From contig NZ_WJWY01000004.1 in the NCBI RefSeq assembly GCF_010367435.1, forward strand, positions 1 through 64,000: a DNA stretch of 64,000 bases, in the 5' to 3' direction. This document shows positions 28,540 to 37,273 of this stretch, piece after piece. The stretch's first letter is position 1, and every line of letters begins with the position of its first letter. The notes below the pieces were generated by a model. The model made no database searches. It was not told where the DNA came from and saw nothing but the letters and a program-made list of their open reading frames with translations. A program made the position numbers and the translations under genes. Source of the DNA: Fusobacterium sp. IOR10. GTDB lineage: Bacteria; Fusobacteriota; Fusobacteriia; Fusobacteriales; Fusobacteriaceae.

Positions 28540-29892
28540 TTAAAAAAATTTATTTTTGCCTCTACCTATTCCCATTGGCATTCCTCCACCTAAATTAGGC
28601 ATCTTACCTGAACTTAACATCTTCATCATATTTTTCATTTGTGAAAATTGTTTTAGTAATTTATTAATATCAGAAACATCTGTTCCACTACCCTTGGCTA
28701 TTCTAATCTTTCTACTAGCCTTTAGTATATCTGGTTTTTTTCTTTCTTGTAATGTCATAGATTGTATAATTGCTTCTGTTTTTTTCATTTCTTTTTCTGC
28801 TGGAGCTAAATCTCCTAAATCAGAATTCATTCCTGGAATCATTTTCAATATACTTCCCAAGGGTCCCATTTTTTTTATTGTTTGTAGTTGTTTTAAAAAA
28901 TCATTTAAATCAAATTGTTGAGTTTTTATCTTCTCTTCTAGAGATTTAATATCCTTTTCATCTACAACTTCTTGAGCTTTTTCAACAAGAGAAACAACGT
29001 CTCCCATACCTAAAATTCTTGAAGCTAATCTTTCAGGGTGAAATAATTCTAAATCTGCTATTTTTTCTCCAACCCCTACAAATTTTATAGGTTTTCCCAC
29101 AACTGATTTAATGGAAAGGGCAGCTCCTCCCCTTGTATCTCCATCAAATTTTGTAAGTACTATCCCATCTATACTTAATTTATCATTAAAATTTTTAGCC
29201 AAATTAACTGCGTCTTGACCTATCATAGCATCAACTACCAATAATATCTCTTGTGGTCTTACAGCTTTTTTTATGTCCCCAAGTTCATCCATTAGATGTT
29301 CATCTATATGAAGTCTTCCTGCAGTATCTATTATCATATATGAATAATTATTTGCTCTTGCTTGTCCAAATGCTTTTTTAGATATATCAATTGGATCTTT
29401 ATTTCCCTCATCTATATAAGCTGGTATATTTATTTGTTTAGCTAGCACTTCTAATTGTTTCATAGCAGCTGGTCTGTATACGTCAGCAGCTACTAAATAA
29501 GGAGTTTCTCCTTCTTTCCTAAGTCTAGCTGCAAGCTTTGCTGCAAAAGTGGTTTTACCAGCACCTTGTAATCCTGCAAGCATTATTACTGTTGGATTCT
29601 TAACTCCCTTAGTTAATCTTGAATTTGTTCCTCCAAGAAGCTCAACTAGTTCATCATTTACAATTTTTATAAATTGTTGACCTGGGTTTATCCCTTTTAA
29701 AACTTCTGTACCTATTGCCTTTTCTTGAATTTTTTTTATAAAGTCTTTAACAACTTTATAGTTTACATCTGCTTCCAGTAATGACATTTTAACTTCTTTC
29801 AAAGCTTCTTTTATATTTTCTTCACTTAATTTTCCGTGACCTCTTACTTTTTTAAAAATATCTTGAAATCTATTTCCTAAATTCTCTAACAT
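28540..29892 (-). CDS. ffh: Signal recognition particle protein Ffh (SRP54)
   Basis: This GTPase binds signal peptides of nascent membrane proteins together with 4.5S RNA and delivers ribosomes to FtsY. N domain at 1-95; G domain with GLQGAGKTT (107-115), the DTAGR loop (about 189) and TKFDGDTRGGA (about 245); C-terminal methionine-rich M domain with MKNMMKMLSSGKMP and a glycine-rich tail. The 450 residues are typical. It starts 13 bp after ylxM, the usual partner. Confidence 0.97.
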   Translation of the reverse strand: MLENLGNRFQDIFKKVRGHGKLSEENIKEALKEVKMSLLEADVNYKVVKDFIKKIQEKAIGTEVLKGINPGQQFIKIVNDELVELLGGTNSRLTKGVKNPTVIMLAGLQGAGKTTFAAKLAARLRKEGETPYLVAADVYRPAAMKQLEVLAKQINIPAYIDEGNKDPIDISKKAFGQARANNYSYMIIDTAGRLHIDEHLMDELGDIKKAVRPQEILLVVDAMIGQDAVNLAKNFNDKLSIDGIVLTKFDGDTRGGAALSIKSVVGKPIKFVGVGEKIADLELFHPERLASRILGMGDVVSLVEKAQEVVDEKDIKSLEEKIKTQQFDLNDFLKQLQTIKKMGPLGSILKMIPGMNSDLGDLAPAEKEMKKTEAIIQSMTLQERKKPDILKASRKIRIAKGSGTDVSDINKLLKQFSQMKNMMKMLSSGKMPNLGGGMPMGIGRGKNKFF

Positions 29893-29905
29893 ATTTTCTC
29901 CTAAT

Positions 29906-30217
29906 TTAATTTAATTCATCAATGATTTTTTCTAAATTGTCCTTTTCAAAATTTTCTCTTAAATTTAAAAGTTTTTTATAAATCATTCTATCCTTTTTAT
30001 AAAAACCTAGTTTTTCTTCATATGTTTTTAAAATCTTAATCCCTCTTTTTATATTATCATGGACAGCTTGTCTTGTTATCCCATTTTCTTCTGCTATTTC
30101 TGTAAAAGATAAATCTTTATCAAAATATTTAATTAGATATTCTTTTTGTTTTTCACTTAATAATGGTTTGTAATACTCTAAAAGTATTCCCATTTCAATA
30201 ACTTCATTTAATTCCAT
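29906..30217 (-). CDS. ylxM: YlxM/p13-type helix-turn-helix protein
   Basis: A 103-residue UPF0122 protein with a sigma-factor region 4-like helix-turn-helix (about 38-62, LSFTEIAEENGITRQAVHDNIKRG). YlxM proteins accompany ffh in Gram-positive bacteria and have been reported to affect SRP GTPase assembly. The start at 30217 gives the normal family length. The promoter upstream is so close that the mRNA leader would be only about 8 bases, so translation may begin almost leaderless. Confidence 0.9.
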   Translation of the reverse strand: MELNEVIEMGILLEYYKPLLSEKQKEYLIKYFDKDLSFTEIAEENGITRQAVHDNIKRGIKILKTYEEKLGFYKKDRMIYKKLLNLRENFEKDNLEKIIDELN

Positions 30218-30231
30218 ATAATCACCAAGAT

Positions 30232-30260
30232 ATTATAATAATTTTTCCATCCTTTGTCAA
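30232..30260 (-). promoter_or_regulatory. Consensus sigma-70 promoter of ylxM-ffh-rpsP
   Basis: A perfect TTGACA (30260-30255) and a perfect TATAAT (30237-30232) are spaced by exactly 17 bp on the minus strand. The start point near 30225 lies only about 8 bp before the ylxM ATG at 30217, leaving no room for an ordinary ribosome binding site. Confidence 0.85.
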
Positions 30261-30271
30261 GCATTTTATAT

Positions 30272-30937
30272 TTACAATTCAATTATTGTTTTTATATTTT
30301 TACAAATGCTATCTATAATTTCCCCTGTAATCCCCCAAATCATTTCTCCATCATAGGGATATAAAAATATTCTTCTAGCTTTCCCCCATGGTTTGCAATA
30401 CATTATTGGTAATCCTAATTCCTTTGCTGGGAAGTTTATATTCTTTCCGTCCCTATTAAAAGAAGGAACATTTTCAACCATAAGCTCTTTTATTATTGGT
30501 TTGTTCTTTAAAAAATAACTTAAAGGAACTAAAAAAACCTTTTCAACTTCATCTCTATTTATATTTAATTCATTTAAGGAAAAATCCTTTATAAATCCAA
30601 TATTAACCTGCACAATTACTCCTGTTGGAATAACTAAAGTTCCATATTTCCTTCTTTTTGTAATTCTGTGACTTTTTATTCCTATTTCTTCAAAGGTTTC
30701 CCTTAGGGCTGTTTCCATAGAAACTTTGTCTTTTTTATCTTTCACTCCCCCTGGGAAAGATATTTCTCCCCCTTGACTTATTTCCTTTGCTCTTTTTTCA
30801 AATAAAATATTTATCTCTCCATTAACTTCACAAAATAAAACTAAAACTGAGGAATTAACATTTCTTTCGCTTCCTATGATTATATTTTCAGACTCTTCAT
30901 TATTAAAAAATTTTTCAATTATAATTTTGTTTAACAT
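30272..30937 (-). CDS. NUDIX hydrolase, CoA pyrophosphatase type
   Basis: The NUDIX helix is at residues 63-87 with TALRETFEEIG, and is preceded by GGEISFPGG, which together form the NudL/PCD1 signature of enzymes that split CoA or its derivatives to phosphopantetheine and 3',5'-ADP. The usual first glutamate of the box is an aspartate (D70), as in this subfamily. The 221-residue length fits. It is a single-gene unit just upstream of the ylxM promoter and next to an acyl-CoA/ACP-handling gene, which may be chance. Confidence 0.87.
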   Translation of the reverse strand: MLNKIIIEKFFNNEESENIIIGSERNVNSSVLVLFCEVNGEINILFEKRAKEISQGGEISFPGGVKDKKDKVSMETALRETFEEIGIKSHRITKRRKYGTLVIPTGVIVQVNIGFIKDFSLNELNINRDEVEKVFLVPLSYFLKNKPIIKELMVENVPSFNRDGKNINFPAKELGLPIMYCKPWGKARRIFLYPYDGEMIWGITGEIIDSICKNIKTIIEL

Positions 30938-31013
30938 AAATTAGATCACTTCCTTGCATTATATATTATAAATATAATTTTACCATCTTAAAAGCAGAAT
31001 ATCCATATATTTT

Positions 31014-31044
31014 AAAAAAGAATCTCCATTTTTAAATGGAGATT
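31014..31044 (-). terminator. Terminator after the acyl-activating fusion gene
   Basis: AATCTCCATTT (31021-31031) pairs perfectly with AAATGGAGATT (31034-31044). The minus strand continues with CTTTTTT; the plus strand also has a T-rich tail, so the hairpin could work in both directions. Confidence 0.78.
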
Positions 31045-31049
31045 TCTTT

Positions 31050-33515
31050 TTATTTTTTTTCTAATTCATTTTGGATAATTTTTTGAATTTTATCACTAAG
31101 TTCATCATATGTAGCTTCCATTTGTGGATAGACTTTTTCTAAAAATTTAATCTTAACTTCTCCTGATTTTGGATATTTTACATTTCTAGGATATAGTTCA
31201 TAAGCTCCATCTATTACAAATGGTTGAATAGGAATATTTAACTCCATTGATAAAATTGCAAAAAACTTCTTGAATTTATTTAATTTACCATCATTTGTTC
31301 TTGTTCCCTCTGGAAATATAACAATATTCTTACCATTTTTCAATGCCTTTGCTAACATTTGCATTGATCCTATAAGATTTTTATTAATATCTACTAAAAT
31401 AACATTGGAGTTTTCCCCTATAACCTTCATATATTTTTTCTCAAAATGTTTTAATTTTGCAAAATAATAAGTTTTGTCTAGAACTTTATTTGGTAAAGCT
31501 TGATTTAAGATAAATGCATCTAAAAAACTTTGATGATTCCCTGAAAAAATAACTGATTTATCTTTTTCTAATTTATCTAAGCCTTCCTTATTTAATTTTA
31601 TATAAAATGTAAAAAAAGCTTTTAGTATATATTTAAATATTTTACCAATTTTGTTAGATTTAGGTAACTCTTCTAAGGGTAAATTATTTAATCTATCTCC
31701 CCAATTAAGTTCCACATCTAAAATTTCATTTGAATGCTTTGCCACATATTTAGATAGACCTTCCACTGTACAATGTTCTGTAAATATTTTTTCATCTATA
31801 ATTACTCCAAAGTTAGCTTCTATATAGGATACAAATTCAACTATATCAAGGGAATCCATTCCTAAATCCAATTCAAAATGTGCACAAGGGGTTACCTTCT
31901 TATTTTTTAAATTTTTTATATAATTTGAAATTTTTAAATACTCTTCAAAAGTTGGTTCCTCTAAATTAGTTATTTTTTCTTCCTTTTTGGTAATTAGATC
32001 CTTTAACATAAATCTTCTTACTTTACCTATTTTTGTTTTTGGAAATTCTTCCTTACTTATTTTAATATCTAATATTTTCCTATATTTAGGAGCTATTTTA
32101 TTATATTTTTCTATTATTCCTAGTTTAAAAGTTTCAACAATGTTTGTAACCTCATTTTCATGTAACTTATAAAAATCAGGATGTATTAATGCTGTTAACT
32201 TCCCTTCATAGTCCATTATTGCTATTTCCTTTATTAACTGGCTTTGGCTCATAATTTCTCTCTCTATTTCTATGGGGTTTATATTTTTACCATTGGAAAG
32301 AACTATCATCTCTTTTTTTCTTCCTGTTACATATAATTGTTTCCCTCTAACTTCTCCTAAATCACCTGTATGAAACCATCCTTCTTTATCTATTGCTAAA
32401 GCTGTTTCTTCAGGTTTGTTGTAGTAACCTTTCATTACGTTTCTTCCTTTAACAACAATTTCATTATCTTCTAAAATTTTAACTGTAATTCCTGACAATA
32501 TTACCCCAGCTGATCCTGGAACTATTTTCCCAGTAGGTGTGAAGCTTATCATTGGTGCTGTTTCTGTCAAACCATATCCTTCACATATATCTATTCCTAA
32601 GGTTATAAAATCTCCAGTTACCTTAGCATCTAATTTAGAACCTCCAGAAACTAAAAATCTTATATTCCCTCCTAGTTCCATATGAACTTTTTTAAATATT
32701 TTTTTTCTTATATTTTTATTTGAAATTTTTTCTGCTATTTTAAATATTCCCCTTGTTAATTTTTTAGAATTAATTTTATCCATGATTTTTTTATGTAAAA
32801 CTTCCCATAATTTTGGGACTCCAACTATCACTGTAATTTTATATTCCTTTAAAGCTTCCAACATAGCTTGGGAAGATACTTCTTTTAAAAATACTAATGT
32901 AGCTCCCTCTACCAATGGTAATATTCCAGAGCCTAATAGGGGTAATATATGGTGCATTGGAAGAAGACCTAATATTTTATCCTCTGAAATATACATTTTA
33001 TATTCCCTAAGTCCTTCTATATTAACTAATAAATTATCTAAAGTTAGCATAACTCCCTTTGGTTTTCCAGTTGTTCCTGATGTGTACAGCATAATTGCAA
33101 CCATATTAATATCATTTAGCTCAACTTTTAAATCAGTTCCACTGTAATCCATAGGTATATCTTCAACAATTAATATTTTTGTATTTTTTTTTGATAAGAA
33201 TAGGGCCTTTTCCACTTCTTTTAATTTTTTCTTTGATGTAAATATATATTTAGGACTGCAGTCTGAAATATAATATTCTAACTCTTCCCCTGTAAAACTA
33301 GAATCTATAGTTACACATGTTCCTTCTTTATCCCATATCCCAAAAAAACTATAAATTAATTCTGGTCTATTTTCCATAAAAATCATAACCTTATCTTCTT
33401 TTTTTATGTTTAACCTTTCCCCAAATGATTTTGAGTATTTTATAATTTCTTCATATGAAATTTTATATTCATTATATATAATTCCAATTTTGTTATGCTT
33501 TTTTAAAAATATCAT
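31050..33515 (-). CDS. Acyl-activating enzyme / acyl carrier / acyltransferase three-domain fusion (Aas-like)
   Basis: Three parts follow in order. (1) An AMP-forming acyl-CoA/ACP synthetase, residues about 1-510, with YTSGTTGKPKG at 144-154 and the GWFHTGDLGEV hinge region. (2) An acyl carrier domain, about 520-600, with attachment serine S555 in LGMDSLDIVEF. (3) A PlsC-type glycerophospholipid acyltransferase, about 630-821, with H661-x4-D666 (NHQSFLD) and FPEGTR at 734-739. The E. coli Aas protein has the acyltransferase first and the synthetase second and lacks a carrier domain. The design suggests that a free fatty acid is activated, loaded on the built-in carrier and passed to a lysophospholipid. 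Single gene with its own terminator. Confidence 0.87.
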   Translation of the reverse strand: MIFLKKHNKIGIIYNEYKISYEEIIKYSKSFGERLNIKKEDKVMIFMENRPELIYSFFGIWDKEGTCVTIDSSFTGEELEYYISDCSPKYIFTSKKKLKEVEKALFLSKKNTKILIVEDIPMDYSGTDLKVELNDINMVAIMLYTSGTTGKPKGVMLTLDNLLVNIEGLREYKMYISEDKILGLLPMHHILPLLGSGILPLVEGATLVFLKEVSSQAMLEALKEYKITVIVGVPKLWEVLHKKIMDKINSKKLTRGIFKIAEKISNKNIRKKIFKKVHMELGGNIRFLVSGGSKLDAKVTGDFITLGIDICEGYGLTETAPMISFTPTGKIVPGSAGVILSGITVKILEDNEIVVKGRNVMKGYYNKPEETALAIDKEGWFHTGDLGEVRGKQLYVTGRKKEMIVLSNGKNINPIEIEREIMSQSQLIKEIAIMDYEGKLTALIHPDFYKLHENEVTNIVETFKLGIIEKYNKIAPKYRKILDIKISKEEFPKTKIGKVRRFMLKDLITKKEEKITNLEEPTFEEYLKISNYIKNLKNKKVTPCAHFELDLGMDSLDIVEFVSYIEANFGVIIDEKIFTEHCTVEGLSKYVAKHSNEILDVELNWGDRLNNLPLEELPKSNKIGKIFKYILKAFFTFYIKLNKEGLDKLEKDKSVIFSGNHQSFLDAFILNQALPNKVLDKTYYFAKLKHFEKKYMKVIGENSNVILVDINKNLIGSMQMLAKALKNGKNIVIFPEGTRTNDGKLNKFKKFFAILSMELNIPIQPFVIDGAYELYPRNVKYPKSGEVKIKFLEKVYPQMEATYDELSDKIQKIIQNELEKK

Positions 33516-33678
33516 TAGGTTGTCTCCTTAAAATTTATTAATTTTATTCCATTAAAAATTATATCATATTTCCAATACTTTTAATATATTTACACTCTAA
33601 GTACCAATTCATATTTTGAACTTTGTTATATTATATCATAACACTATTATATTATAACTATATTACCTCTAATTTATA

Positions 33679-33705
33679 TTGACTTTTTTCTTTAAATAAT
33701 ATAAT
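33679..33705 (+). promoter_or_regulatory. Possible promoter of the lysO gene pair
   Basis: TTGACT (33679-33684) and TATAAT (33700-33705) lie 15 bp apart, which is shorter than the usual 17. The 224-bp gap from 33516 to 33739 is otherwise very AT-rich; no lysine riboswitch core was recognised in it. Confidence 0.45.
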
Positions 33706-33739
33706 CTATTAATTATTGTCACTTGAAGGAGGTAAACTT

Positions 33740-34048
33740 ATGAGACAAATCATTCTTTATGTACTTATCCTTATTTTAGGAGCAACTTTAGTTAGAAAAA
33801 AATTGATTCCTTCTTTTATAAAAAAAAGACTTGGAATTTTACAAACAATTTCCCTTTTTATACTTTTAGGAACAATGGGCTATAAAATAGGTATAAATGA
33901 AACTATTATTAAAAATTTTAAAAACATTGGATTTCAAGCAAGTATTTTTGCCATTTCAACATGTGTATTTAGTGTCTTAATCACATTTATATTATTTAAA
34001 ATTTCAAAAATATTTTTAAAAAAATCTAATATTGAAAAAAGGGGGTAA
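33740..34048 (+). CDS. LysO-type lysine exporter, N-terminal half as a separate protein
   Basis: This 102-residue protein has three hydrophobic helices and corresponds to the N-terminal 100 residues of the E. coli LysO (YbjE) lysine exporter. The start is ATG 33740 after AAGGAGG; the open frame from a TTG at 33716 includes that site and is rejected. The second half follows after a single base, so the two are co-translated and likely assemble in the inner membrane. Substrate lysine (or a toxic analogue) is by family only. Confidence 0.8.
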   Translation: MRQIILYVLILILGATLVRKKLIPSFIKKRLGILQTISLFILLGTMGYKIGINETIIKNFKNIGFQASIFAISTCVFSVLITFILFKISKIFLKKSNIEKRG

Positions 34049-34049
34049 A

Positions 34050-34652
34050 ATGTTAGGAATTATAATTTCAATTATTTCAGGGGGACTTTTAGGTTATTTT
34101 TTTCAAAATGACTATTTAACAAAAAATAGTGATTCTTTAGTTAGTGGTGGACTATGTCTTTTACTTCTTTTTGTTGGAATGGATATTGGAAATAATCAAT
34201 CTCTTTTTTCAAAACTTTCTAAATTCGGAAAAAAAATTTGGTTACTACCAATTGGAACTATAATAGGTTCTTTTATAGGAGGATACATAGCCTCTTATAT
34301 TACAAGTGTCCATTTAGGGGAAGGTATTGCAATTAGTATGGGACTTGGATGGTATTCTTTATCTGCTATAGAACTTTCTAAAATTAGTGCTGAACTTGGA
34401 AGTCTTGCTTTTTTAACCAATGTTATTAGAGAAGTTTTAGCTATTTTAACTATTCCCCTTGTTGCTAAATATATAGGACATTTAGAGTCTGTTTCAGTGG
34501 CTGGAGCAACATCTATGGATACTTTGCTTCCAATTATAAATAAAAGCACTTCCCCTGATATTGCTGTAATTGCTTTTTTTAGTGGAATAACTTTGTCCAC
34601 AGCTGTTCCATTTTTAGTAACTGCTGCAATCGCTTTTTTCCATTTAGCTTAA
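34050..34652 (+). CDS. LysO-type lysine exporter, C-terminal half (DUF340)
   Basis: A 200-residue DUF340 membrane protein with about six helices and the conserved segments LLLFVGMDIGNN, GLGWYSLSAIELSK, NVIREVLAIL and GATSMDTLLPII. These match the C-terminal two thirds of single-chain LysO. The ATG at 34050 follows AAGGGGG; the frame is open from a TTG at 34032, which overlaps that site. Only one base separates it from the first half, consistent with one split transporter. Confidence 0.85.
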   Translation: MLGIIISIISGGLLGYFFQNDYLTKNSDSLVSGGLCLLLLFVGMDIGNNQSLFSKLSKFGKKIWLLPIGTIIGSFIGGYIASYITSVHLGEGIAISMGLGWYSLSAIELSKISAELGSLAFLTNVIREVLAILTIPLVAKYIGHLESVSVAGATSMDTLLPIINKSTSPDIAVIAFFSGITLSTAVPFLVTAAIAFFHLA

Positions 34653-34661
34653 ATATTTTAG

Positions 34662-35924
34662 TTATTTTATTTCTCTACACTCTAAGTAATAACGTTTTTT
34701 ACTAGCTTCCCCCATGGAAAAACTTTTTCTAGGAAGAACTCCCTTTAAAATAATTGTTTTAAATAAGTCTGATTTTTTTATTGTGTCCAAAATTATTCCC
34801 ACTTTTCCATTTTTAGATAGTTCTATTGTTTCCTTTTCCCCATGAATATAATCTAAAGAACCTCCAAATTTTTCTAAATACTCATCTAAAAATATTTGTA
34901 TACTTCCCACAGTTAAATTATGAATTGGATTTTTTATCTCCATCTTTTTTTTCTTTGAATCCTTTACAACAACTATACTTTGAGAAGAAAAAGCACTGGT
35001 TTTATTTTCATTACAATATTCTTCCAATTTATTTAAAAAATGATCCTGGTCAATATTAAAAACCAATCTATGTATTGCTTGAAATTTTAAAGAATCATCA
35101 TGTAAATTATTTAATTCCACCAAGGGAAATCTTACTGAACTTTTTTTAGCTGCCTCTTCACCTAATTTCTCTTTTAATTTTTCATAACAACTTTTTGCTG
35201 CTGCTAAAGAATGGTTTCCATCTCCCGTTGCAAATAAAAATGGTGATATGTCTTTCATTTTATATTTTTCTTGAAAATACTTTTTATCAACTAATTTGGA
35301 TAATCTGTTTTCAATTAATTTAATCTCTTTTTCACCTAATAAATATCCTTCTATATGACCACCTTTTTTCATAAGATTAAAAGAATACAATTTTTTTAAT
35401 GTCTCTTTTTTATTTGAAAAATATTCTATTATTTCTTTTTTTTCATCATCTATTAAAACTAATATATGAGGTATATCTATACAAGCTCTTTCTCTAATCT
35501 TAACTCTTGGGGGCAATCTATTTACAACTGTTCCTTCTGTGGCTCTTATTAGAGAGTCTGACCCAGCATTAAAATCATATTCTTCTAAGTCCAATGCTCC
35601 AATTATTCCCTTTCTAATACTTCCATCTATTAAGGTTCTTTCCACATAAAACATAGACTCCTTATATTCATCAAAAATATTATTATCCAAATACTCTTTC
35701 ATTTTAGAATGTATTTCCCTTACTTTGTTATCAAAATCAATCTTTTCTAAATATACTTCTGGAAATATAATATTATATGCAGAATTATAATCTTTAGTTA
35801 TTTTAGACACATCATCCCAATATTTAATATTTGATGTAAATTGATCGCAGGCAAGTGTACTCCATTTTTCTAAGTTTTCTTTAGGTAATAATATATTTGT
35901 TTTATAAAAACCAACATTTTTCAT
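34662..35924 (-). CDS. DUF1015-family protein
   Basis: A 420-residue cytoplasmic protein of the DUF1015 family, recognised by the N-terminal LACDQFTSNIKYWDDV, the central NRLPPRVKIRERA and the FATGDGNHSLAAAKS segment. The GDGNHSLAAA motif looks like a nucleotide- or metal-handling site. The biochemical role is not known; members often lie near serine or phosphoglycerate metabolism genes elsewhere. Here it is a single gene convergent with lysO, without an obvious functional neighbour. Confidence 0.85.
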   Translation of the reverse strand: MKNVGFYKTNILLPKENLEKWSTLACDQFTSNIKYWDDVSKITKDYNSAYNIIFPEVYLEKIDFDNKVREIHSKMKEYLDNNIFDEYKESMFYVERTLIDGSIRKGIIGALDLEEYDFNAGSDSLIRATEGTVVNRLPPRVKIRERACIDIPHILVLIDDEKKEIIEYFSNKKETLKKLYSFNLMKKGGHIEGYLLGEKEIKLIENRLSKLVDKKYFQEKYKMKDISPFLFATGDGNHSLAAAKSCYEKLKEKLGEEAAKKSSVRFPLVELNNLHDDSLKFQAIHRLVFNIDQDHFLNKLEEYCNENKTSAFSSQSIVVVKDSKKKKMEIKNPIHNLTVGSIQIFLDEYLEKFGGSLDYIHGEKETIELSKNGKVGIILDTIKKSDLFKTIILKGVLPRKSFSMGEASKKRYYLECREIK

Positions 35925-35982
35925 AAATATGCTCCTTCTTTTAATATTTTTTAATCTAAATTATACCATAGTCTTTAAAATT

Positions 35983-36012
35983 AAAAAACCACCAACTTGC
36001 ATTGGTGGTTTT
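35983..36012 (-). terminator. Rho-independent terminator after gltS
   Basis: On the minus strand AAAACCACCAA (36012-36002) pairs with TTGGTGGTTTTTT (35995-35983). It closes the TAXI-gltS operon. Confidence 0.9.
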
Positions 36013-36040
36013 AATATATATATATAATAAATAAACGGGC

Positions 36041-37249
36041 TTATCTGTAGAAATTTAAGAACGATGTTATTATAACTGCGTTAGTTAAATTACATATTAA
36101 TCCACCTAGTAGCGGAACAATAAAGAATGCTAATTTAGAATATCCAAATTCATCACAAACTGTTTTCATTGTAGCCATTGCAACTGGTGTAGCTCCAAGT
36201 CCAAATCCATTATGTCCAACTGCCATTACAGCTGCATCATAATTTTTACCTAGGAATCTAAATGTTAATTGAGTTACAAATAAGTAAGCTAATATAACTT
36301 GACAAATTAACATAACTACCATTGGAATTGCTAATCCAGCTAATTGCCATAACTTCATTGTCATAATAGACATTGTTATAAACATTGCCAAAGATATTTC
36401 TCCAATTATATCAACAGATTGGAATACATCAGGACTTTCTCCATATATTTTTTCATAGAAATTTCTTACTAATAATCCACCAACCATACACATTACATGA
36501 ATTGGTAATTTTACACCTGGAACAGCAGCTTTAAATAAGTTAAAGAAAACTGATCCAATTCCTATAGCTAAGAACATTAAAGAAACTGCAAGCATTGATC
36601 TTTTAGGATCAACCAAAGTTTTAAGTTTGCTTTCTTTTTCCATTTCTTCAATTTCTTCAGAAGAAAACTTTCCTTTAAGGTCATATTTTTCTACTAATCT
36701 TTTACCTAATGGTCCACCTACAATACATCCTGCAACAAGTCCAAATGTTGCTGCTGCTAGAGCAACTTCCATTGCTCCTGTTGCTCCCATTGCTTCTGCA
36801 ACTGGTGCAAATGCTGCTGCATTTCCATGTCCACCTGTCATAGGTGTAGAACCTGTCATTAAAGCTATTAATGGATCAATATTAAATAATCTTCCTACTC
36901 CAATAGCTAAGAAGTTTTGTAGTATTTCCAATATAGCTACTAATATTGTAAATATTACAATTAATTTTCCACCTTTTTTAAGTAGTTTTAATCCTACTGC
37001 TGCACCTGCTGCTGCAAAGAAAATACAATAGAAAAACTTATTAATAACACCTTTATCAAATGAAAATTGAATTATTCCAGTATTATGTAGTATTAAAGCA
37101 ATTACTGCAAATAATAATCCACCTACAACTGAAGCAGGAATACAGTATTTTTTCAAAGTACCAAATCTTCCTCTTAAATAATTTCCTATCCATATTAGTA
37201 ATACTGTAAATCCAACTGTTTGAAACATGTCAACTTTAACGCTCAACAT
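36041..37249 (-). CDS. gltS: Sodium/glutamate symporter GltS
   Basis: An inner-membrane Na+-coupled L-glutamate carrier of the ESS family: 402 residues, about ten helices, two inverted halves each with a glycine-rich re-entrant loop (TGSTPMTGGHGNAAAFAP near 131-148 and GHNGFGLGATPVAMATM near 345-361). The ATG at 37249 follows AAGGAGAG. It is the second gene of an operon whose first gene is a TAXI periplasmic binding protein, unusual because GltS normally works alone. Control is predicted from a sigma-54 promoter in front of the TAXI gene. Confidence 0.94.
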   Translation of the reverse strand: MLSVKVDMFQTVGFTVLLIWIGNYLRGRFGTLKKYCIPASVVGGLLFAVIALILHNTGIIQFSFDKGVINKFFYCIFFAAAGAAVGLKLLKKGGKLIVIFTILVAILEILQNFLAIGVGRLFNIDPLIALMTGSTPMTGGHGNAAAFAPVAEAMGATGAMEVALAAATFGLVAGCIVGGPLGKRLVEKYDLKGKFSSEEIEEMEKESKLKTLVDPKRSMLAVSLMFLAIGIGSVFFNLFKAAVPGVKLPIHVMCMVGGLLVRNFYEKIYGESPDVFQSVDIIGEISLAMFITMSIMTMKLWQLAGLAIPMVVMLICQVILAYLFVTQLTFRFLGKNYDAAVMAVGHNGFGLGATPVAMATMKTVCDEFGYSKLAFFIVPLLGGLICNLTNAVIITSFLNFYR

Positions 37250-37273
37250 AAAACCACTCTCCTTATCTCTTTT

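Noticed and set aside
33516-33739. Possible lysine riboswitch before lysO
   Set aside because: The gap is only 224 bp of very AT-rich DNA, and none of the conserved lysine-aptamer helices could be traced.
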